From contig JABMCL010000191.1 of NCBI GenBank assembly GCA_018857735.1, positions 951,501-1,015,500 of the forward strand: 64,000 nt of DNA. Reading direction: 5' to 3'. Position 1 is the stretch's first letter. Every line of letters starts with the position of its first letter. This stretch comes from Alviniconcha marisindica (Eukaryota; Mollusca; Gastropoda; Provannidae). The position numbers were made by a program, and so were the translations under genes. The notes below the pieces were generated by a model, which worked only from the letters and a program-made list of their open reading frames with translations, made no database searches and was not told the DNA's origin. This document shows, piece by piece, positions 22,586 through 34,600 of this stretch.

Positions 22586-25500
22586 TCCACCCGTCTCTCA
22601 GACGTTTCCCCAACTTTGCCTTTGAAACGGTTCCAATGTTCGTCTGATTGACGATGGCCCTCTCATCCTTTCAAGGAAGATCGCATAGCGCTTCCTCTTT
22701 CCACGCATCGCGCCTCCAGGCGATCGATAGTGTGGTGCCCTTGGCTCTGTGCCCGCAGGTAGTTACTCAAGCTCCGCAACACTTCAAGCCACTTGTGAGG
22801 GTTGCTTTGCCCGTCAGTCTATCTGCTCGGTCAGTCATTTCCCTTCTGGTATGTCCAGGGTAGTACACCCACATTAATTTTCGAAGGTGGATGTCAACCA
22901 TTGACATGCCAGTCAGGACTTCCCATTCCACTTTTCACTTTTTGTTATAGAACTGAGCTGACTGAATCTGTGAGGAGCCGGATGGCATGTGTGGTCTGAC
23001 TATCAGTTCTTGAGGGAATCCTGGAGGGCATGGGTCAGACTGCGCCCACAGGTCTCCACTGTCAAGCTGGAGGTGGAGATTATATAGGCTGCAGTCTTTA
23101 GGGATGGTGTTTGCACCTTTTGCTTGATAGTGTAGCCACACCCTGATTGGCCTTTGGTGACTGAGCCATCAGTGTATACTTCAAGGTCTTGCAGTTTGGC
23201 ATTTTCAGTAACAATATTTTACAATAGAAATGTCTAAAGCACCTTCCCTCTCTCTGTAATATCATTGCACATTGTGCGTGAGGGTGGAGGAGGTATTTTT
23301 GAGCATATAAAAATTATAATGCACATGTATGCCTCTATGTCTGAAAATGTCTGCACATGGTTTGTGTCATACTATCATTTTGCTTTTGAAAGTAACATAA
23401 TTTCAATTTTCATCCACAAGGATCAAGAAGCAGAGACAACTCTCACATTTGGCTATGGAGAGGATATGGGTGATGTGGACTTTCGCAAAGAACTGGCCCA
23501 GTTTCTGACACAACAATATGGTGATACTGTTGAGAGGTACTAGAAGCATACTTTCTGTGTCTTCAAATTAAAATTATTTAAACATTTAAAAATAATTTTA
23601 TTGCAATGAAACAATTTTAAAATGTTTAAATCTTTATTTCCAATACATGTCCCTTGCTTTGTTTTTATATTATATTGATAACTCCACCAGGCACATGCTT
23701 TAATGGTCATGGGTTACATGTTGGTCATGCATGTTTCTGCATATGTATGACTTCTTAAAAGTTCTTTATTTAAGTTCTGTTGAAATGAAGCTTCACATCT
23801 TGTAAACTTTAAGAAAAATAGGTTTATGGCTTCTCAGTTGTGACAGTTTCACCCGCAAATTCAATTTTCAAGTAAAAGCGCTAAAGCTTTTCCAGTTACA
23901 TTGGTATGATGGTGTAACATCATGAGCTGGGGGGTTGTGTGAAAAGTCTGGTCTGCTGTCTTCAGTCGTAGTGGGTTTAAATCCTTGATATTGCATGTGT
24001 GGAGTGTGTGGGGGTTGGGGTGGGGGTGGAAGCCAGGTGTCTGTTTCTAGTAAGTAGTATCAGTGGTGATGGTAGTGATTAATGAAGGCCTGCTGTATGT
24101 ATTTTGTAGGGACAAAAGTGTTTCTGGCATGGGTGGAGGGGTAGAGGTTGTTTTGTGTTTTTTAAGTGGTGATCTGATAAAAAAAAAAATCATGTGAGTT
24201 GTGTTTTTTCATGGGAAAGGGGTGGCACACAACAGGGGGTATGCTGTACAAGATGTCAGAACTTGTTTTAATTGTGGATGCTATCATTGCATGTTTACTA
24301 CTATATACAATTTTCTTTCCTGTTTTTGCTCTGCATGTGTGTGTTGTTATTTTTTTCTTTTTGTTTGTTCTTTGCTTAGTTTGCTAAAACAAGTACAATA
24401 CATGTGGGCCTAGAAGGCACAACTTTGTTCCTCAGCTTTGACCCCTGAGTCATATGCTGTGTGTGCCTCTCAGTTGCAATACATCAGCTCTGCTTTTGTT
24501 AGTTAGACCATTAGCAGCAATAGTACAATGAAATACAACTAGTTCTTTTGTTGAACACCCTGTACATTGTGAATGTTTTTCAGCTCCAGGCTGATGGTGA
24601 CAGCAGGAGCAACACAGGCACTGCACGTGATAGCCACAATTCTGTTCAGCAAGGACAGTGTGGTCTTTGTAGAGGATCCCACTTACTTTGCCGCCTGCAG
24701 AATCATGAGAGATGACTTTCAGATGAAAGTGGTTCCAGGTGAGAAGGTAGCATGGTGATATTAAATTTCCTTGTCTGTGTTCATGTGCTGTTCTCCTGTG
24801 TTCTGATATACTACAGGTTGAAAGTGTTAATGTCTCAATATATTATTGTTTCCTTGTTGTTTTGTTATTATTGCTGTTGTTACAGTGGTGGCTGAGGCTA
24901 CTGATGCTTTTCCATCAGTAAAGGATAGCATGGTCTGATATGGCTACCCCCAGTGACACTCTTTGTTTACATCTCATCTTCCACACCTTGATGCAGCTTG
25001 TGGTCAACAGAGAAGACAACTGTCATGATCATTTTCTGTCACAACAGTTATACCCAATCAAGCTAATGCCTGTGGCTAAGGTCTAGGGGGCAGGGGCAGT
25101 GGGTGCTTCTGTGGTGGGGGTTATGTGTATATATATATATTACAGGTGTGTTTGTGCCTGCTTGTTTGGTATGTGTTCTCAGATTTCTTTTTCACCTCCT
25201 TTTTCCTCCATATATTGTCCAACTTCAACACTTTTAAGACTGACGCTTTTGGTGCATACTGGGCTATTTTGGTGTTTCCAATACACAAAACTCTGACATT
25301 GACAGCAGGATCTTTAATGTGTGTGTGTGTGTGTGTGTATGTGATATTGTTTTGTATGCGCATACGCAGGAGAACTGTGGTTTACGTTCTCATCTGAAGG
25401 AGTTCTGTAGAGTCCTCACCAAATCTGACTCCAGAGAAATCTTAGGGTGGGTGCAAAGCCTAGCATATTGCAGTCATTTATCTATGTGGTGACCATGCTC

Positions 25501-28500
25501 TGTCATGCTCAACTTTAGCCTTTTGAGAGGGTGTACTCCCTTGCTTTGCATTACTGACTCTCCAACAGTGTGTTTATGTGTATGTGCCACATATGGCCAT
25601 GTATGCAGATGTGTATGTCATTGTGTGTGTCAGTGTCTAATGTTTACATCTCATCTTGCACACCTTGCTACAAGTCGTGGATCAATAGAGACTGACACTT
25701 TGTCTGACTCTGACTCAGACGCATGTGTCTGAGTGTGAGCATCACAGTGGTTGTGATGACAGTTGATTGTGACAGTCTGATGATGGCCTTTCTCCCTCCC
25801 TACTGCTCTCTATATATCTGTTGATTGTGACATGCTGGCAGATGACACAACACTGCACACATCAGGAAAAGATATTCTACAAATCAGAAGCAATATATAT
25901 ATATATATAAAAGATTCAGACTTTGTGCAAAACTTCGCTGAAAACCCCCAGGTATTGCTGTGTAGTGCAAATGCATGGATCGTAACACACACGATGTTTC
26001 TGGTGATTCCAAGGCGATACTGTCATTTTTTGGTTGTTCAAATTTTCAGTTCGAGATTACAACACATCTGACAGGGCAAACATTCGCAATCAATTGATCA
26101 AAAATACAACTGTCATGAGTGTTGATGTTATATTATCTGTATAAAACGATGTTTTCCGCGTACAAATCAGTGATTGTTACTCCATGTGCTTGCGATTTGT
26201 TTGTAAGCAAAGTGACGAAAATCACTTGGTACATGGATGTCCATTTTTTTCAGTGTGTGATGACTGTATCTTGAAATCAACCACAGCCTGGTTGCTGAAG
26301 TTATCTGTACTATATATTCATTCATGCACGTACACAACACAACATTTCAAATAAAAAAAGTTTTCAACAATGTTTTATTTTCACCTGAAGTGCATAACCC
26401 CATGCATGTGCACCTTTTGACACTAGGTCATATATATATGCAAGACAGCTTAGATCAGGTATCAAATTGGTGTGACAATAATTGTATGGTCATCAATCCG
26501 ATCAAGGCCAAGTCTATGACAATCGCTACCAGACATAAACACCAACACCTTTAACGTTCAATCTCATTCTACACAGGGTGAAAACTGGTCAAGTGTTGGA
26601 ACACAGTCTTTTATGGCTTATGCATAACCATAAATGTTGGGATTCACATACTGATAATGTAATGCAAAAAGTTTCAAGACGAGTCTTCCTTCAGTTCAAA
26701 CTAAGGTACATCATTGATGATGATACTAAGAAACTGTTCTTCAGTGCCCACATTAAACTTCACATTGATTATGTGTCAGTCATGTGGGATGGCTGTAGAG
26801 ATGTTCTCAAAAAGGGATTAAATTCCTTGCATAGAAGAACTGTAAAGTTTCCAGATACAACTCTAACTACAGACAAGAAATTAGAAGAGGTGAGGATAAT
26901 GAGCGTACACAAACAACTGGGATACAACAAGGGTCTGTTTGTGTGCAGGGTCCTGAGCAATGATATATATATATAACCTGTACACACACCCTCCCTCATG
27001 CTATTATGACTCTAGGAACTATCACCTTAGTTTGCCTAGGCCAAGGATAGACATATTCAAAACAAGTCTAGACTTTTTTGGTATCTTTTTGTGGAACAGC
27101 CTACCTCTGACAATCAGATCCTGTCATTTACTCAGCTCCTTCAACCCAAACTTTGTGTACACCTTGAAGCAGTTACATAGCCTGGATTATAAGAGAAAAC
27201 TGCTAGAGAGAGAGAAAGAGGTTTTTGAGTGATTGCCATTGGCGGGCATTGGAGTGACTGGTCATTTGAGATGTAGTTTCCACACCCATTGATTTCTGCC
27301 CAGTTCTCCCAACTGTTTGTGTGACTTTTTCCCGCTCCCTTGTTGTTTATACGAGATAAGCACTGATTGCTTCTGTGTTTTTTCTGCCTTATCTGCTGGT
27401 TGTATGCTTGTACATGTATAACTGAGTGATGCATGCATGTATGCACTTTGTGCATCTGGCACTGTGAACACATTAGGTTCTTGTTTGGAAGTTTGTATGC
27501 TCTGTGTATACATTTTTATGTATAAAATTTCACTCACTCATTCATGTGTATAGATGATGCCCTGTAATTTTATTCCTACTCATCACTAGCCTAGTAAGGA
27601 CTAGTTGTTCGATTTTGGCTGATCCTTGTTTACATAAAATAAAGTTTCAAGTTTGAGTATGAATTCAAGTTCCCTTTCCCAACCCCCCTCCCACCCTCTC
27701 TCTCTCACCTGATCCCCTCATGCAGTATAGACTCTCAGTGTGGTTTTCTTGATCACTTAATGACTGTTTTAGTGTTTATATGTACTGTAGCATTGCCTTT
27801 CAGTTTCACTCTTGTTTACTCTAATGAAGAACGTTTGATTTGGAAGCAGAAGCACACAGCTACTGTACATATATCTATATCAAAAGGCAGGGTCACCATC
27901 AGACCACCCCCAGGTTGCAGTTAGACATGGTGACCGAGTTGCTGTTAAACTGATCATTCTTAATATACTGAAATGACTTGCATTAGGCCTATTAATATGC
28001 AATGATCTGCAAACAGACCTTAACCAATCAGAGACATGATAACATTTAGTGGAGAATCCAACTGCAGAAGGTGGAGGTTTGTCACTCAGAAAGGCAGAAG
28101 CCAGAAGATGAACTGACAGAATGGGTCACCACTAGACCATGCTACCCTAGATGAACAGGTGTCCATTTGTAGAACTATACAAAATAACTTTTACTTGAAG
28201 AAAAACAAACACTGTATCTATGTTGTGAGAGAAGAAATGTTGTGAGAGAAGAAATCTCTACACTTCCTGAGAGAGAGAGAGAGAGAGAGAAAGTTTTCAG
28301 ATTCTTTAAAAAAGTTTGAAATGTTCCACTTTTTTATGCATCTGAACAATTTCGGCAGTTTGTTCATTTGATGCAAATAAAGAACTATACAAAGCAGACT
28401 ACTCTTATGTTGTTGTTTTGTGTGTTTTGGGGGTTGTTTTTTGTTCCAAACCTTTGAGCTGTTCAACTTTTTTGTTTCCACACACTAAAAACTGCACTTT

Positions 28501-28618
28501 TTAGACAGACAAGTCAGTTCAAATGGGACAGTACCTTTTCCAAACTCCCTTCATAGAGTAAATTCATGTCTGTTCTCTTGCAAATACAATTTTTTCCACT
28601 CTGCATGCACACACACAC

Positions 28619-28666
<48 letters not shown>

Positions 28667-31600
28667 TGCATATAAAACACACACACACACTCATGAGCGT
28701 ACCACACCACACCACATACACAGGAATTGTACCATATGTAGTTAATATGACAATCACAAACATGATTTTTGCCAGTCTGTAATTTTTCATTGATATTATG
28801 ATTCACGCCTTGCCATGAGCTGAGTTGTTTTCATATTGTAATCTGAAGAAGTAAGAACAATTAAGCAATAAAAAATATAAAAAAACTATCAAGAAAATAG
28901 ATTTTTACTGTTTGCATATTATTAATTTTTATTGTTATTTTTGTTTGCTTTTTTGCTTTCCCTAGTTCCCTCTGATGCTGATGGGATAGATACAGATGTC
29001 CTAGATCATCTTCTATCAGAAAATTGCCCCACAGAGCTGGAAACAAACGAAAGACGACCATTCTGGGGAATAGTGTACACAATTTCTGTCTACAGCAATC
29101 CCACTGGACGTTGCTACAGTCCCAGTAAGTGGCCATCAGCTTTGTGCACCTGTTATATTTAGACCATGAACAAAATTAGTAAAATACTGAAAACCTTGAT
29201 GAAAGTCATTCTGCATCTTTCATTTTTTTCAGCATAGAGTAAAATTACTTTCACAAAGTCTGTGCACTTGATAGAGATGTGTCTAAGGCATGACAGTATT
29301 AACTAACTTTATTAATGACAATTACAATGTTGCATGATATTGACACAGCTCATATTTTTCAGCTACAATAATTATAATTTAGTCCCTGTTCATACAATGG
29401 CACAGGCTTATGTTGAGCAATACAATATATGCTTTGATTGTGATTGTCCACTCCCTGGAGATTTTGCGCATAGCCAGCCCACCATGGTTCACAGCTTGCT
29501 GAATCAGCTCCCTGGTGGGATCACACATAGCCAGCCCACCATGGTTCACTCTTGCTGAGTCAACTCCCTTGTGGGTTCATACATAGCCAGCCCACCATGG
29601 TTCACACTGCACTGAGTCAACTCCCAGGTGGGTTCATACATAACCAACCCACCATGGTTCACACCTGTGAGTCAACTAACTGGTGGGTTCACACACAGCC
29701 AGCCCACCATGGTTCACACCCTGGTGTGTTCACACATAGCCATTCCTCCATGGTTCATAGCTTGCTGAGTCAGCTCCCTGGTGGGTTCACACATAGTCAT
29801 TCCACCATGGTTCACAGCTTGCTGAGTCAGCTCCCTGGTGGGTTCACACATAGCCATTCCACCATGGTTCACAGCTTGCTGAGTCAGCTCCTTGGTGGGT
29901 TCACACCTAGCCATTCCACCATGGTTCACAGCTGGCAGCCAGCCACAGGTTCAAGTTATTGGCAGTGCTGAAAAAGAAGAAGAACAAACCCAAACACTGG
30001 TAGGATCATGGGGTGAATTTCTGTGTGTATGCCTTTGGCTCAGTGCTTAACCAGCCATGAATGAGAAAAGCAGGGGACAGTGTGTATGCTGTTTGGGGGG
30101 AAATGGTGGAGAGGAACTGGTTGCATGTGTACTTGAGTTCTACTGTGTGTGCTTCTGAGTTCATGCAGAGTAACCTTAACACTAGTTTAGTTAAATCAAT
30201 GGCAATAGTAGTAGTAGTACAAGTAGCAACAGCAACAGTAGTTGTAAGAAGAAAAAGTGGACTGCCCTATGCTGAAGGAGATAACATAAGTTCCTTTATC
30301 ATCCTTTATCAAGGGGTGTCACACTTGATATGCCGGTATGGGAAGGACTTTATTAGTACTTGTTTCAATAACATTTGACGGTATGATCATGTGATGGGAT
30401 TCCCTGTGCTACTGGACAAAATGCGCCAATTATTGATGTCAGGGGACAAAGTACAGTCAGGGAAATAAACCATGTGTCACAGTAATGAGTATTTATTGTG
30501 TATAGGTCGCTGTCACAGGCTGGTTGAACTTGCTCGTAAACATGAGGTGTTGCTGCTGGCTGAAGATATCTACAACCTCATTCATTTTGGGTAAGAACTG
30601 AGTTAATCTGACACTGCTTGTGTAAAAAAATAAATGGCATGCATCACCTCTGGCACAGTAATGTTACAGGGAATAAAGCCCTCCTGGTGATACACAATGA
30701 AAAGCAAATGATAAAGGTGCCAATCATTTGACCCTCCACAGTTGACTGTTGGTGGGTCTACTGAGACCTTGCTGTTAATAGTGTGTCTGTGACAGGGACT
30801 CCATGCCCCCAGCACGCCTCCTCTCCTATGACAAACCCTCTGACCCAGACTACCGTGGTCATGTCCTGTCTGTTGGAACATTTTCCAAAATCCTGGCTCC
30901 GGGGCTGCGACTGGGCTGGGTGGAGGCGCCTGGCCGCATTCTGAAGGTGCTGTATGAAAGGTGGGTCTGTCATATACAACACTGCAGGGACGGAGTACTG
31001 GAACCTCAGATTAAAGTGCAATATGTGTGCTTGAGCAGAAAATGTTTTTTTTATTGAGTACAGTCTTGTTGACTATCATTCATGTTTATAAAGCAGAACA
31101 TATAGCAGATGGTAGCCTGGCCACAAGGGATTGAGCTACAGTGAGGTCAGTCCCTTAAAGGACAAGTCCAAGGTTAGGGGTGATTTTTGACACGATTTCT
31201 GTTAAAGCTCACTGAGAACAATGATGTAGGTGAAACTGTGATCTGAGGGTTATAAATGCACCAAAAAAGGCATTTTCTGTCGTACTGAAAGCGTCACCAT
31301 GATGCCCAAATCACATGACCATATGCCTACAACGTCACTCTGGGGAGTTGCTGCTAAATGGCCAACTCGAGCTCCAGAATCTGATACTTTGCCCAAGAGA
31401 TCCACAAGGATACAGCCGTATCAGTTTGAGCCTGTCAGGCAGGATTTTGAAAGAGTACAGGAACATCGTGTCAGCTTCGAAGCAAACCCCATGTGGTATT
31501 GCATGGGGTTTGCAAAACTGCACTCACTGAAGTGCTCGCTACACAAATGGGCGTGATGTGGCACAGCAAGAAAGTCAGCTCGTTTGAATTGTATAAATTT

Positions 31601-34600
31601 AATTGACTTTCGCCTCACTGTGGGTCGTGCATTCTTATACCTGGGGTCGTCTGCGAATTGTTACAGTTCGCGGCAACACAGTAGGCCGGCATAGTTAACT
31701 TTTTTGTCGACCACACGCTTACACAGTTTACTGAAGAATCTAAGATGGCAACCGCACTGACTCCCCAGACTGGCGTCACTTCCAGGAAAGTCACGTGACT
31801 GATGGAGAACCTGAGACTAGTCTCGGCTAACCTACAGAAAATAAAATCGATTAAAAACCCAATTAAACCTTCTTCTTTTTCTTCTTTTTCATTAAATCTG
31901 AAACTAGTGACTCATTTGTCAATCATTTCAATGGTCATTTTGCATACTTAAAAACCTTGGACTTTTACTTTAAAACACTATGTATTCATTGAGGTGCGGG
32001 TCTCTAGTCATTCTGGTATAAGCTACTTGGGTGGCGTGGGCAAGGGAAATTTTAAAGAAGTTAGTAACAATGTAGTATGATGTGTAGTTTGTGGGCAAGA
32101 GCAATTAAAATGCAGGACAGATGTGTGCACCATGAGCATGGAGATCAGAAAAAGTTAATCATTAATCAGAGTGCCTGGTGATGTGTGCATCATGTAAAAT
32201 GGAATTGAAATAGCTGGTCAAATTAATGTGGGCATCATGAACAAGGCAATTAAACACCTGGTCAAAATAATGTGGGCTTCATGAACAAGGCAATTAAACA
32301 GCTGGTCAAAATGATGTGGGCTTCATGAACAAGGCAGTTAAACAGCTGGTCAAAATGATGTGGGCATCATGAACAAGGCAATTAAACAGCTGGTCAGAAT
32401 GATGTGGGCTTCATGAACAAGGCAATTAAACAGCTGGTCAGAATAACGTGGGCTTCACGAACAAGGCAGTTAAACAGCTGGTCAGAGTGACGTGGGCTTC
32501 ATGGACAAGGCAGTTAAACAGCTGGTCACAGTGCTATTACGATGTGTGCATCATGAACAGTGGAATGAAAAAAAGAGCAAGCCGCACCATGCTGTCATGT
32601 GTGGGTTGTGGGCAGAGGGACAGAAAGAGCTAACCACGCTGTCCTATGATGTGTTGGTTTGTTTGCAGCAACATGACCTGGAGTGGAGGTAGTGTCAACC
32701 ACTATGTGTCCAGACTGGTAGGAGTTGTCCTGAAAATGGGCCTGGAAACTGAACATCTGCATAACATTAGACACATTTACAAGGTGGGTGTCTTCTTTGT
32801 GGCTTGAATGTTTTTATCAGCAAAGCCAGACCCATTAGTTTTACACTACTAAAAGTACTTTTGAAGTGGAAGGTGAACAGGGTTACATTTCCACAAATAA
32901 TTACACTGTTGTTTTGGTGAAGTGGGATGTAAATAGCATGCAAGAAGTATTGTTTTTACTTGATTTCAAACCATACATGGAGAAACTGCCAGTTGTTTTC
33001 ACCTGGGGTACATGTGTGTATTTTTAGGCTTAAATGCTTTGGCAAAGTGTCATGATGCTGTGCAAAGTGAACATACAAACACACTGACAACCACAACATT
33101 TAGGCCATGGGAATAAAACAGTATAATGCCCCCCCCCCCCCCCCCCCCCACACACACAAAACAACAACAAAAAACACCTACATGATCACCCCAAAATCCT
33201 TCGTCCTCTCAAACCCAAATTAACAGTGTCCAGCTCTCTACTCCTCATCAGAGCACACATGTAGGATACTGTTTAAAACAGTTTGCCAACAAGAAACTGC
33301 ATTTAGCAAGTTGTCATTGGTGATGTGTTTGCAGACAAGAAGTGATGATGTTAACAAGGTGCTGTTGGTGATGTGTTTGCAGACAAGAAATGATGATGTT
33401 AACAAGGTGTCATCGGTGATGCATTTGCAGGCAAGAAATGATGATGTTAACAAGGTGCCATTGGTGATGTGTTTGCAGACAAGAAGGGATGATGTTAACA
33501 AGGAGCTGTTGGTGATGTGTTTGCAGACGAATGATGCTGTTAACAAGGTGCCATTGGTGATGTGTTTGCAGACAAGAAACGATGCAGATAACAAGTTGCC
33601 ACTAGTCATGCATCACCCTAATGCAAGTTTTATGTATATTTTATGCAGTTGTGACAGGTCGTGGGGAATAGACTCCAGACTCAAAATAGATGTTTCACCA
33701 TTTATTGGTTGTGAAGACAGCACGCTGTGACAAACAATAAACACAATTGCAGGTCCAGCCGAGCATACATTATTTACACATAATAATAATAATATATAAG
33801 CATATAATGTTTTTGAAATCAACATCCAAAATTATAATATAATACTAAGTCATTGTTATGCCTGAAACATTACACTGGAGCCTATGAAACAACCACATAG
33901 TACTCTCAATGAAATGTATAAAATAATAAAATGCACTAACCACAATATGCATGAACTGAAGGAACATTGTAAGTCAAAGTTGACAGAACAACTACTAGTG
34001 ACACCGATTGACACGGAATGGACGCATCACAGAACAACATCCATTAATAACGTCTCGCCATCATTCACATTCAAGCATACTAAGGGATTGAGGGGTAGGT
34101 TGCAGGGAACATCTCATCAGAGTATATGAAACAACTACATAATACTCTCATTGAAATGCATACAACTCTAAGTGACATAAGTACTCATACAACAATTAAT
34201 AAAGCAACATGACATACCATTCTAGAACTTGATAATCAGAAACTAAGCAACTGTAGTACTGACCATGTGTAAGGGGGGAAACATCACAAAACCATTGTTA
34301 TGAACACAGTATGATGGATGTACCATCATGTCACAGCACAATTCTATCAGTCCACAACTATCACTCATCTTGACTCGGGCACACGCTAGGGATACTTTTA
34401 TTTACACAACCAGTCATATCAGGGGTGAGGGGAAGGTTGCATGGAACATTTCATCAAAGTATATGAAACAACTACATAATACTCTCAATGAAATACATTC
34501 ACACCATGCCAGAGGGAGAAGAATTTAAAAGACTACCAACACCATAGGTGTACACATACAAAACAAACAAGTCATCTAAAACAACAAGATTACAGACAGA

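Noticed and set aside
23940..24010. SINE-like B-box (GTGGGTTTAAATCC)
   Set aside because: Only a B-box-like stretch was seen, without an A-box or a body shared with the other SINEs.
29552..29971. 139-codon ORF in aminotransferase intron 4
   Set aside because: Translation of the 57-bp minisatellite; it has no independent support.
32226..32700. Intron 6 array as a copy of the exon 7 splice boundary
   Set aside because: Compared by eye because of the pattern in introns 7 and at 3737. Only a few scattered bases agree, so the claim is not extended to it.
33311..33730. 139-codon ORF with repeated [15 protein letters not shown]
   Set aside because: An in-frame 48-bp tandem repeat. The ORF then runs into the inserted TG...CA element, so it cannot be a conserved protein.
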